Shown: positions 1 through 6,112 of the stretch, piece after piece
How the letters are laid out: each line of letters opens with the position of its first letter
Position numbering within the stretch: the stretch's first letter is position 1
Origin: an uncultured Zetaproteobacteria bacterium
GTDB lineage: Bacteria > Pseudomonadota > Zetaproteobacteria > Mariprofundales > Mariprofundaceae
Direction of reading: 5' to 3'
DNA: 10,053 nucleotides
Assembly (NCBI GenBank): GCA_913056285.1
Contig: CAJXNE010000060.1
Coordinates: forward strand, 1-10,053
Position numbers and translations under genes: made by a program
Notes under the pieces: model-generated
The model's input: the letters and a program-made list of their open reading frames with translations, nothing else
Database searches by the model: none
What the model was told of the DNA's origin: nothing

Positions 1-532
1 GCTGCGCCTTTTCAACATCGTAATCAGCCGCCTGCAACAGTTTCAGAATAATATTCTCGACATCTTCGCCCACGTAGCCTGCTTCGGTCAGCGTCGTCGC
101 ATCGGCCATCACGAACGGCACATCAAAAACGCGTGCCAGCGTCTGAGCCAGCAGCGTCTTGCCGCAACCGGTAGGGCCAAGCAATAACACATTCGACTTG
201 GAAATTTCGACATCGGATTTTTCATTGTGGGCAATGCGTTTGTAATGATTATAGACCGCCACAGACAGCAACCGCTTCGGGCCTTCCTGACCAATCACAT
301 AATCATCGAGGAATGCCTTGATTTCAGTCGGGCGCGGTAACCCACCCTCTTTTTTGCCGTCCTCTTTCTGTTCGCCGGAAAGCTCTTCGACGATAATTTC
401 GTTACACAACTCAATGCATTCGTCGCAGATAAAAACAGTTGGTCCGGCAATAAGTTTTTTAACATCATGCTGCGATTTACCGCAGAATGAGCAATATAAG
501 GTATTGTCGCCGCCGCTATTTTTCGTCGTCAT
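1..532 (-). CDS. clpX: ATP-dependent Clp protease ATP-binding subunit ClpX (N-terminal part; runs off the window)
   Basis: This is the AAA+ unfoldase that recognises tagged or native substrates and threads them into ClpP in the cytoplasm. Translating from the ATG at 530-532 gives 177 residues before the window edge. They begin with the ClpX zinc-binding domain (Cys14, Cys17, Cys36 and Cys39 in YCSFCGKS and ICDEC), which dimerises and binds adaptors and substrates. The AAA+ large domain follows, with the VIGQ box near residue 80, Walker A GPTGCGKT at 119-126, and the GYVG pore loop at 152-155. Walker B, the sensors and the IGF loop that docks on ClpP lie outside the window. The start is supported by the match to the ClpX N-terminus and by a GGGG stretch 6 nt upstream. 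The gene overlaps the end of clpP by 17 nt in a different frame, suggesting coupled translation. The family assignment is secure; only completeness is unknown. Confidence 0.97.
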   Translation of the reverse strand, partial: MTTKNSGGDNTLYCSFCGKSQHDVKKLIAGPTVFICDECIELCNEIIVEELSGEQKEDGKKEGGLPRPTEIKAFLDDYVIGQEGPKRLLSVAVYNHYKRIAHNEKSDVEISKSNVLLLGPTGCGKTLLAQTLARVFDVPFVMADATTLTEAGYVGEDVENIILKLLQAADYDVEKAQ

Positions 533-1148
533 CTGAACCCCGGTTAGCCTGATTTTCGCCCACATCCGCTCGGGAGGTAAGCACATCATCAACCAAACCG
601 TAAGCTTTCGCCTCATCAGCGGTCAAGAAATAATCCCGTTCCACATCATCAGAAAGCTTGTCCAGAGGTTGTCCGGTATGTCTTGCCAGCATTTCGTTCA
701 GGTGCTCTTTGAGTTTGAGAATCTCGCGCGCATGAATTTCGATATCGGTGGCCTGCCCCTGAAATCCACCCAACGGCTGATGAATCATAATGCGCGCATT
801 GGGCAGTGCGTAGCGCTTACCCGCCGTACCTGCCGCCAGCAAATGCGCACCCATACTGGCCGCCTGACCGACGCACAGCGTAGACACATCGCAGCGGATA
901 TATTGCATGGTATCGTAAATCGCCAGACCGGACGTCACCACGCCGCCGGGACTATTGATGTAGAGATAAATATCCTTGTCAGGCCCTTCTGATTCAAGAA
1001 ACAGTAACTGGGCAATCATCAGATTGGCCATGTGATCATCGACAGGCCCGTTGAGAAAAATAATGCGTTCTTTGAGCAACCGGGAAAAAATATCGTAGGA
1101 GCGTTCCCCTCTTGCTGTTTGCTCGACCACCATTGGAACCAGATTCAT
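516..1148 (-). CDS. clpP: ATP-dependent Clp protease proteolytic subunit ClpP
   Basis: ClpP is the serine peptidase that forms a double heptameric ring and degrades polypeptides delivered by ClpX or ClpA. The protein is 210 residues from the ATG at 1146-1148, close to the usual length of about 200. The catalytic triad is intact: Ser98 in GQAASMG, His123 in MIHQPLGG and Asp172 in RDYFLT, with the same spacing as in E. coli ClpP. The oxyanion segment SPGGVVTSG is also present. A reading frame extends seven codons further to a GTG at 1169. The ATG is preferred because AGGAGA stands 4 nt before it and MNLVPMVVEQ matches typical ClpP N-termini. The short N-terminal stretch is probably removed autocatalytically, as in other ClpPs. 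The C-terminal tail is Asp-rich. The gene follows tig by 106 nt and overlaps clpX. Confidence 0.97.
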   Translation of the reverse strand: MNLVPMVVEQTARGERSYDIFSRLLKERIIFLNGPVDDHMANLMIAQLLFLESEGPDKDIYLYINSPGGVVTSGLAIYDTMQYIRCDVSTLCVGQAASMGAHLLAAGTAGKRYALPNARIMIHQPLGGFQGQATDIEIHAREILKLKEHLNEMLARHTGQPLDKLSDDVERDYFLTADEAKAYGLVDDVLTSRADVGENQANRGSDDDEK

Positions 1149-1152
1149 ATAT

Positions 1153-1158
1153 TCTCCT
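1153..1158 (-). promoter_or_regulatory. Shine-Dalgarno site that sets the clpP start
   Basis: On the minus strand this reads AGGAGA, 4 nt before the ATG at 1146-1148. It favours that ATG over the upstream in-frame GTG at 1167-1169, which has no comparable site. Confidence 0.8.
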
Positions 1159-1217
1159 ATTATGCTCACTATATCGCGTATTTATTCAACTCGCATATAA
1201 AATCATTGGTGCGCTGA

Positions 1218-1243
1218 ATGCGACGCAAGTCGCGTTGCAACGC
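1218..1243. repeat. Overlapping palindromes in the tig-clpP gap (copy B of a small dispersed hairpin)
   Basis: Bases 1218-1224 and 1229-1235 form a 7-bp stem (one G-T pair) around the loop GCAA. Bases 1232-1243 form a perfect 12-bp palindrome, GCGTTGCAACGC. The two structures share bases, so they exclude each other in RNA. On the minus strand 1220-1238 reads GCAACGCGACTTGCGTCGC, which matches 17 of 19 bases of the plus strand at 2762-2780. There is no T-run after it, so it is not a convincing intrinsic terminator. It could be a REP-like element or a processing/stability hairpin between tig and clpP. Confidence 0.6.
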
Positions 1244-1254
1244 CCAAACGATTG

Positions 1255-2583
1255 TTACCCCTGTTCTTGTTCCGCCTGCCATGCAGACAACGCTTTGGTG
1301 ACAGCTTTGGTCTTGGCTTCAGAGGCAATATACTCGATGCACTTACGTTCCAGCAAGCCTTCACTCACCGAGGCCATTTGTTCCTGCTGACCGCGAATCC
1401 ATGTTTTGAACTGTTCACGCTGCTCCTCGGGGTATTGTTGTGATTGGCGGTCCAGTTCGGCATCAATCTCGGCAGCATCGACATTCAGATCAGCGATTTC
1501 ACGTACTTTTTGCAGCAACACAGATAATTTCAGACCACGCTCGGAACGTGTGCGCACTTCCTGCTTGAATGCGTCATCCTTGAGCATATCCGCCGGCGCT
1601 TGCATGCCTTGCTGCTTCATGTTTTCCAGCACGCGCCTGGTGGTCTCGCGCATATCCTGTTCCAGCAATGTTTCCGGTAAGCTAATCTCGTGAGCTGCCA
1701 GCAGCGCATCAAGTGCTGCTTCGCGGGTAGCAGAAAATGTTGCCTGTTCAGCTTCTTCATCCAGACGCTGCTCGGCATCGGCACGCAGCCCTGCCCCATC
1801 ATCAAAGCCCAGCATCACAGCCAGTGCATCTTCATTTTCAGCCGTTTCAGGCTTACCGACACTCTTCACCACTGTAGCAAAGCTGGCATCCTTGCCCGCC
1901 AGATGCGCAGCCTGATAATCCACCGGGAAACTCACCTCAACATTCACTTCATCGCCGGCAACTGCGCCAATCAACTGCTCTTCAAAGCCGGGAATAAAAC
2001 GACCCTCACCCAACACCAGCGGCACATCTTCACCCTTGCCGCCATCAAATTCTTCGCCATCGATCACGCCGACAAAGTCGATATGCAACTGGTCACCGTT
2101 CTCAGCCTTACGCTCGGCTTCAATCTCAAATTTCACCTGCGATTTCTGCAAGCGTTCAATCACAGCATCGATATCACTGGTTTCCACTTCAACCGTAGTC
2201 GCATCAAATTTCAGTTTCGAAAGATCAGTCAAATCGACCGTCGGCCATGTCGTGACTTTCATGGTGAATTCAAAGCCGGCAGCTGGCTGCGTAGCTGGCA
2301 AATCCAGCATCGGCTGCACCGCGGGCGTCAAGCCGGATGATTCGATAGCGGCAACATAATGCGCTTGCACCAGTTCAGACACCGTATCTTCATGCAACTT
2401 GGGGCCAAACTGCTGCTTCAAATGCGCCGGAGGCGTTTTGCCCGGACGAAAGCCCGGCAATTTAGCCTGACGGCTGAGCTTCAATAACTGCTCATTATAA
2501 ATGCGGTCATACTCGCCCTGCGGCACCGTGACATGCACCTGATATTCATTTGCACCCAACTCTTTTACATCTGTTTGAATCAT
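1255..2583 (-). CDS. tig: Trigger factor, ribosome-associated chaperone and peptidyl-prolyl isomerase
   Basis: Trigger factor binds ribosomal protein uL23 at the exit tunnel and shields nascent chains. The protein is 442 residues (E. coli 432). The ribosome-docking loop GFRPGKTPP lies at residues 44-52. The FKBP-type PPIase domain covers about residues 150-245, with IDFVGVIDGEEFDGG and LGEGRFIPGFEEQLIG as landmarks. The rest forms the C-terminal chaperone arms. The frame is open 21 codons further upstream, but that stretch reads through the tRNA-Leu gene and is not coding. Two ATGs compete: 2590-2592 abuts GGAG directly, whereas 2581-2583 lies 9 nt after it and gives a normal N-terminus, so 2583 is chosen. 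It stands between tRNA-Leu and clpP, the usual tig-clpP-clpX order. The family is certain; the start is good to within three codons. Confidence 0.97.
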   Translation of the reverse strand: MIQTDVKELGANEYQVHVTVPQGEYDRIYNEQLLKLSRQAKLPGFRPGKTPPAHLKQQFGPKLHEDTVSELVQAHYVAAIESSGLTPAVQPMLDLPATQPAAGFEFTMKVTTWPTVDLTDLSKLKFDATTVEVETSDIDAVIERLQKSQVKFEIEAERKAENGDQLHIDFVGVIDGEEFDGGKGEDVPLVLGEGRFIPGFEEQLIGAVAGDEVNVEVSFPVDYQAAHLAGKDASFATVVKSVGKPETAENEDALAVMLGFDDGAGLRADAEQRLDEEAEQATFSATREAALDALLAAHEISLPETLLEQDMRETTRRVLENMKQQGMQAPADMLKDDAFKQEVRTRSERGLKLSVLLQKVREIADLNVDAAEIDAELDRQSQQYPEEQREQFKTWIRGQQEQMASVSEGLLERKCIEYIASEAKTKAVTKALSAWQAEQEQG

Positions 2584-2599
2584 CGTATTCATCTCCAAG

Positions 2600-2683
2600 T
2601 GGTACGAGGAGGGGGAGTCGAACCCCCACACCAAAGGTACTGGCACCTAAAGCCAGCGCGTCTACCAGTTCCGCCATCCTCGC
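2600..2683 (-). tRNA. tRNA-Leu(UAG)
   Basis: The minus strand folds as a class II tRNA. The acceptor stem GCGAGGA pairs with TCCTCGT (first pair G-U), followed by discriminator A and an encoded CCA at 2600-2602. The D-arm carries GGTAGAC. The anticodon stem CTGGC/GCCAG encloses the loop TTTAGGT, giving anticodon UAG, which reads CUA and probably other CUN leucine codons. The long variable arm has an ACC/GGT stem, and the T-arm is GGGGG-TTCGACT-CCCCC. The 3' end is 16 nt from the tig ATG, so the two are probably on one transcript. Confidence 0.96.
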
Positions 2684-2761
2684 CTATACGTTTGCATTGT
2701 GTAACTCTTGAATAACAAAATGACGGATTCTATCATGTTGTTATTCATTCGTTGGATTTTC

Positions 2762-2780
2762 GCAACGCGACATACGTCGC
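2762..2780 (+). repeat. Small hairpin, copy A of the dispersed GCGAC/GTCGC element
   Basis: GCAACGCGACATACGTCGC contains a perfect 5-bp stem GCGAC/GTCGC around ATAC. It matches the minus strand at 1220-1238 at 17 of 19 bases, and both differences fall in the loop. It lies between the ilvE terminator and tRNA-Leu. Its function is unknown; a REP-like repeat is the simplest reading. Confidence 0.5.
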
Positions 2781-2812
2781 TCTTGGGTATCGCAATCAAA
2801 TATACTTAACGC

Positions 2813-2839
2813 AAAAGGCTCGCAAGCAGCGGACCTTTT
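2813..2839 (-). terminator. Intrinsic terminator of ilvE
   Basis: Reading on the minus strand from 2839 to 2813, AAAAGG pairs with CCTTTT. The stem continues through one G-T pair and one mismatch to CGC/GCG, closing on the loop TGCTT. The TTTT at the 3' side provides the U-tract. It begins 6 nt after the ilvE stop. Because the stem is flanked by A- and T-runs it could also work in the opposite direction. It separates ilvE from the tRNA-tig-clp unit. Confidence 0.7.
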
Positions 2840-2845
2840 AACCAA

Positions 2846-3766
2846 TCAGACGAATGCCAGCCAATGTTTATCGGCGTCACTACGGCCATGTACAACATCG
2901 AAATATTTTTTCTGTAGCACTTCAGTGACCGGGCCACGCGAACCGCTGCCGATAGTACGACCATCGAGTTCACGAATCGGCGTCACTTCGGCTGCCGTGC
3001 CGGTAAAGAAGGCTTCATCCGCCACATACACTTCATCACGTGTAATGCGCTTTTCGCGCACTTCATAACCGGCTTCTCTGGCTAGTTGAATGACTGTGGC
3101 ACGCGTAATGCCATCCAGCGCACTACTTAATTCCGGCGTATAAATCACACCATCGTACACCATAAAAAAGTTCTCCCCGCTGCCTTCGGCCACGAACCCA
3201 TCCACATCCAGAAACAGCGCTTCATCGTAACCGTCACGCTGGGCATCGGACAGACCCAGCATGGAATTAATATAATTGCCATTGGCCTTGGCCTTGCACA
3301 TCGCCACATTGACATGGTGGCGGGTAAATGAGGAGGTGCGAATACGAATACCCTTCTCCAGCGCTTCCGCACCCAGATAGGCGCCCCAATTCCACGCCGC
3401 CACAATCACATGCGTTTTTAGATTATCAGCTCTGAGTCCCATGCCTTCGGAACCGTAAAACACCATGGGGCGCAAATAGGCCGAATCCAGTCCGTTCTCA
3501 CGCACCGCAGCCAGCTGCGCTTCGTTTATCTCGTCTTTAGAAAAAGGCATTGCCATATTCATGATTTTTGCCGACCGGAACAAACGGTCTGTATGCGCTT
3601 GCAGGCGAAAAATCGCAGTGCCGGCATCCGCATTATAGGCGCGCACGCCTTCAAACACACCCATGCCGTAATGCAGTGTATGCGTCAGCACATGCACTTT
3701 CGCCTCGCGCCAATCCACCATTTCGCCATCGAACCAAATTAAGCCGTCACGATCTGCAAAGTTCAT
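2846..3766 (-). CDS. ilvE: Branched-chain amino acid aminotransferase (PLP fold type IV)
   Basis: The enzyme transfers the amino group between glutamate and the 2-oxo acids of leucine, isoleucine and valine, the last step of their synthesis. The 306-residue length is typical. Landmarks are THTLHYGMGVFEGVRAY near residues 28-44, the PLP-binding lysine Lys160 in AKANGNYINSML, EGSGENFF, and SGTAAE-type phosphate-binding sequence seen here as FFTGTAAEVTP. The LDGITR segment is also present. D-amino-acid transaminase and aminodeoxychorismate lyase share the fold, but these motifs and the length fit IlvE. The ATG at 3764-3766 follows AGGAG by 7 nt. The gene is divergent from mlaF and ends in its own terminator, so it looks monocistronic. 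Confidence 0.95.
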   Translation of the reverse strand: MNFADRDGLIWFDGEMVDWREAKVHVLTHTLHYGMGVFEGVRAYNADAGTAIFRLQAHTDRLFRSAKIMNMAMPFSKDEINEAQLAAVRENGLDSAYLRPMVFYGSEGMGLRADNLKTHVIVAAWNWGAYLGAEALEKGIRIRTSSFTRHHVNVAMCKAKANGNYINSMLGLSDAQRDGYDEALFLDVDGFVAEGSGENFFMVYDGVIYTPELSSALDGITRATVIQLAREAGYEVREKRITRDEVYVADEAFFTGTAAEVTPIRELDGRTIGSGSRGPVTEVLQKKYFDVVHGRSDADKHWLAFV

Positions 3767-3823
3767 CGCTCCACTCCTGAAAAAAAGTTCCCGAAATGTA
3801 ACGCTTCACAACAGGCGGCGCCA

Positions 3824-3840
3824 TCGTTTACATGAAACGA
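3824..3840. repeat. Short hairpin in the ilvE-mlaF intergenic region
   Basis: TCGTTT and AAACGA form a 6-bp stem around ACATG, directly beside the large palindrome. The ATGAAACG half also occurs in the palindrome at 9851-9864 downstream of the AsmA-like gene. Function unknown. Confidence 0.4.
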
Positions 3841-3842
3841 AC

Positions 3843-3917
3843 AACGCGTCTGCATGGACTTTTTCCACCCCGTGGTATGAGACATTACCACGGGGTGGAA
3901 AAAGTCCATGCGCGTTA
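3843..3917. repeat. Large perfect inverted repeat between ilvE and mlaF
   Basis: Bases 3852-3877 and 3886-3911 are perfect reverse complements (26 bp) around an 8-nt loop, TGAGACAT. A further five pairs (AACGC at 3843-3847 with GCGTT at 3912-3916) extend the stem beyond a 4-nt bulge. Neither strand has a T-run after the stem, so it is not a standard intrinsic terminator. The arm read on the minus strand (3917 to 3893) matches 24 of 25 bases at 9820-9844. It therefore looks like a copy of a dispersed palindromic element. It ends 38 nt before the mlaF start, so it would be in or just upstream of the mlaF leader. Confidence 0.85.
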
Positions 3918-3954
3918 GGCGTGCAATGACATTTTGCCGTGCTAGCTTGGCGGC

Positions 3955-4764
3955 ATGATTCGTGGAGAACACTTGAGCAAGTTGTATGGCGATGTCGCGG
4001 CATTAACCCCGACTGATATTCATATCCGGTCAGGCAAGATTACTGCCATTATGGGTGGCTCCGGCTCCGGCAAAACCACGCTGCTTCGGCTGCTGGCCGG
4101 GCTGGAAAAGCCGAGCTCCGGTCATGTCTGGTATGGCGATGAAGATTTATGCGCTATTGCCGACAAGCGCTTATACGAACTGCGTCAAAGCATGGGGATG
4201 CTATTTCAGTATTCTGCTCTGCTGAACTCCATGAATGTCTACGATAATGTTGCATTTCCGCTGCACGAACATACCGAACTCGATGAAACAGTGATTCAGA
4301 CGATGGTGTCGATGAAATTGGAACAGGTCGGTCTGCGCGGCTTTGAGGATATGATGCCATCCGAGTTGTCCGGCGGCATGGCCAAGCGCGTCGCTTTTGC
4401 CCGTGCCATGGCCATGGATCCGAAAATTGTTTTTTTTGATGAACCCACGTCCGGACTGGATCCGATTTCTGCGGGCGTAATCAGCACATTGATTCAGAAT
4501 ACGGCGGAGAAAAACCGCATGACATCGATTGTCGTAACCCATGATGTGAAGGCGGGTTTATCGATTGCCGATCATGTGATTCTGCTCTGGCAGGGGCGCA
4601 TTATCGCCAAGGGGCCGCCTGATTCGATTCGCGACAGTGATGATGAACGTGTGCAACAATTCCTGGAAGGCCGTCCGAATGGCCCGATCCCGTTTTCCCG
4701 CAGCACTACATCCTATATTGATGACCTGACGCACAGACCAGGCACAGTGCGGCTGGAATCATGA
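3955..4764 (+). CDS. mlaF: Phospholipid ABC transporter ATP-binding protein MlaF
   Basis: MlaF is the cytoplasmic ATPase that powers the MlaFED complex, which moves phospholipid between the inner membrane and periplasmic MlaC. The 269-residue protein has Walker A GGSGSGKT at 34-41, Q-loop Gln85, signature LSGGM at 138-142, Walker B IVFFDEP at 158-164 with Glu163, and switch His196. QYSALLNSMNVYDNVAFPL after the Q-loop and the FFDEPTSGLDPISAG stretch are typical of MlaF rather than other ABC ATPases. The ATG at 3955 is the only plausible start: an in-frame TAG lies four codons upstream. The ribosome site is weak (GGCGG close to the ATG). First gene of the mla operon; mlaE follows after 22 nt. 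Confidence 0.95.
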   Translation: MIRGEHLSKLYGDVAALTPTDIHIRSGKITAIMGGSGSGKTTLLRLLAGLEKPSSGHVWYGDEDLCAIADKRLYELRQSMGMLFQYSALLNSMNVYDNVAFPLHEHTELDETVIQTMVSMKLEQVGLRGFEDMMPSELSGGMAKRVAFARAMAMDPKIVFFDEPTSGLDPISAGVISTLIQNTAEKNRMTSIVVTHDVKAGLSIADHVILLWQGRIIAKGPPDSIRDSDDERVQQFLEGRPNGPIPFSRSTTSYIDDLTHRPGTVRLES

Positions 4765-4786
4765 TCTGTTATTGATACTTACTATT

Positions 4787-5587
4787 ATGAGTGAACTTTC
4801 TATCAAGCAATCTGCTATTGCAGTCTTTTTCGGCCGACTTGGTCGCCATGCCCTGCGTGGTCTTGAACAACTGGGCGACGGAACTATGCTGGGTCTGAAT
4901 GCTCTGGCGCTGATATTTGCCAGACCATGGCAGGGCAAACATTTTGTTCTGCAACTGTATGCGCTGGGCGTGGGCTCACTGGTCATTATCGTGATTACCG
5001 GCGCTTTTACCGGCATGGTTCTGGCTTTGCAGGGCTATTATACCCTGGCCAAATTCGGTTCGGAGTCATTGCTTGGCGCGGGCGTCGGCATGTCGATCAT
5101 TCGCGAACTGGGGCCGGTGCTGGGTGCCTTTATGATTATCGGACGCGCCGGATCGAGCATCACTGCCGAAATCGGCATCATGCGCGTTACCGAACAAACC
5201 GATGCGCTGGAAATGATGGCGGTCAACCCCAGACAACGCATCCTGCTGCCACGCATTGTCGCCGTTACGCTGGCTGTACCGCTGCTGGTCGCCTTGTTTG
5301 ATGTGATCGGCATTGGCTCCGGCTATATTGTCGGAGTGGAATTACTCGGCGTCAATCCCGGCGCCTATATGGCTGAATTGATTGCCAAAATCACCATGCA
5401 CGATATTTATGGCGGCTGGGTCAAGGCGGTCGTGTTCGGCTTTATGATCGGCATGATCTGCACCTATATGGGCTATCGCTCGGAGCCCACCACCGAGGGC
5501 GTGGCGCGAGCCACCACCCAGGCCGTGGTGGTGGCATCGGTGGGCGTGCTGATTGTCGATTATATTTTAACCTCGTTTTTCCTGTAA
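4787..5587 (+). CDS. mlaE: Phospholipid ABC transporter permease MlaE
   Basis: MlaE is the inner-membrane permease that forms the lipid channel with MlaF and the MlaD ring. From the ATG at 4787 it has 266 residues. Landmarks of the MlaE family are RELGP at 106-110, GRAGSSITAEIG at 119-130, MRVTEQTDALEMMAVNP and EGVARATTQAVV near 238-249. Hydrophobic membrane segments lie at about 57-82, 110-120, 156-186, 212-230 and 246-264. The frame also opens at a TTG (4772), but that start adds only five residues and has no better ribosome site, so the ATG is chosen. Neither start has a strong Shine-Dalgarno sequence. The final TAA overlaps the Shine-Dalgarno sequence of mlaD. Confidence 0.94.
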   Translation: MSELSIKQSAIAVFFGRLGRHALRGLEQLGDGTMLGLNALALIFARPWQGKHFVLQLYALGVGSLVIIVITGAFTGMVLALQGYYTLAKFGSESLLGAGVGMSIIRELGPVLGAFMIIGRAGSSITAEIGIMRVTEQTDALEMMAVNPRQRILLPRIVAVTLAVPLLVALFDVIGIGSGYIVGVELLGVNPGAYMAELIAKITMHDIYGGWVKAVVFGFMIGMICTYMGYRSEPTTEGVARATTQAVVVASVGVLIVDYILTSFFL

Positions 5588-5597
5588 GGAGTACCGC

Positions 5598-6047
5598 ATG
5601 CAAGCATACAGAAAAGTGGAAATCAGCGTGGGCCTGTTCGTATTTCTCGGTCTGCTGTCGATTGGCTGGCTGGCCCTGAAAATCGGCCAGGTCGGCGGGG
5701 TGGGTTCATCCGGATATACGCTGAACGCAGATTTTGATGATGTCGGCGGCGTCCGCAAGGGTAGCGATATTATGATGGCCGGCGTGATTATCGGGCGCGT
5801 GGATACCGTGTCGCTGACCAACAGCGATCATGCCTCCGTTGTGCTGCGCATACATAATGACGTTAAAATCGCCGACGACTCGTTTGTCTCGGTACGCACC
5901 AAGGGCATTATCGGCGACCGTTATATTCGCATTACGCAGGGTTCGGATGATACGTTTCTGAAAGCCGGCGATGAAATCGAAGAAACCGAATCGGCCATCA
6001 ACATCGAGGATTTGATCAGCAAGTATATTTTCAGCGGTAAGGAGTAA
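5598..6047 (+). CDS. mlaD: MCE-domain phospholipid-binding protein MlaD
   Basis: MlaD is anchored in the inner membrane and forms a hexameric MCE ring through which lipid passes between MlaE and MlaC. The 149-residue protein starts MQAYRKVEISVGLFVFLG, with a single transmembrane helix at about 9-29. One MCE domain follows at about 38-116 (FDDVGGVRKGSDIMMAGVI, VSVRTKGIIGDRYI). The C-terminal helix, ending in INIEDLISKYIFSGKE, is shorter than in E. coli MlaD (183 residues). AAGGAG at 5586-5591 overlaps the mlaE stop and stands 6 nt before the ATG, implying coupled translation. Confidence 0.95.
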   Translation: MQAYRKVEISVGLFVFLGLLSIGWLALKIGQVGGVGSSGYTLNADFDDVGGVRKGSDIMMAGVIIGRVDTVSLTNSDHASVVLRIHNDVKIADDSFVSVRTKGIIGDRYIRITQGSDDTFLKAGDEIEETESAINIEDLISKYIFSGKE

Positions 6048-6064
6048 TCATTTCACCTCCAGCC

Positions 6065-6079
6065 GCGACTTGTTGTCGC
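6065..6079. repeat. GCGAC-TTGTT-GTCGC hairpin in the mlaD-mlaC gap
   Basis: A 5-bp perfect stem with a 5-nt loop in the 65-nt mlaD-mlaC gap. It has the same GCGAC/GTCGC stem as the hairpins at 1218-1235 and 2767-2780 and shares CGCGACTTG with the first. The stem is short, so chance similarity is possible. Confidence 0.35.
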
Positions 6080-6100
6080 TATGATATGGAAATTCACATC

Positions 6101-6106
6101 AAGGAG
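6101..6106 (+). promoter_or_regulatory. Shine-Dalgarno site that sets the mlaC start
   Basis: AAGGAG, 6 nt before the ATG at 6113. It selects that codon over the in-frame ATG at 6086, which would misplace the signal peptide. Confidence 0.8.
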
Positions 6107-6112
6107 TTCATT

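Noticed and set aside
669..992. Plus-strand open frames antisense to clpP and tig
   Set aside because: They are shadows of strongly conserved genes on the other strand and have no ribosome sites or recognisable domains.
1149..1169. GTG start for ClpP seven codons upstream
   Set aside because: No ribosome site precedes it, its own codons contain the Shine-Dalgarno sequence of the ATG at 1148, and the extra residues are not typical of ClpP.
1149..1200. Heat-shock or sigma-70 promoter before clpP (minus-strand TTGAAT and CATAAT)
   Set aside because: The hexamers are 19 nt apart and no sigma-32-like CCCCAT element is present.
2584..2646. N-terminal extension of trigger factor (MPVPLVWGFDSP...)
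   Set aside because: This stretch is the tRNA-Leu gene and its spacer read in frame. The Shine-Dalgarno sequence and family N-terminus place the start at 2583.
2727..2756. Possible promoter for tRNA-Leu (minus-strand TAGAAT as a -10 at 2727-2732)
   Set aside because: The -10 is reasonable and about 44 nt from the tRNA 5' end, but no acceptable -35 lies 16-18 nt upstream, so the call is not supported well enough.
3763..4003. Short minus-strand open frames across the ilvE-mlaF gap
   Set aside because: Their codons come mostly from the 26-bp palindrome and the mlaF start. They show no ribosome site or recognisable protein.
6048..6060. CACCTCC just after mlaD, identical to the 16S rRNA anti-Shine-Dalgarno tail
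   Set aside because: Seven bases in an intergenic gap are likely chance. It could pair weakly with the GGAG before the mlaD stop, but no stable structure is evident.
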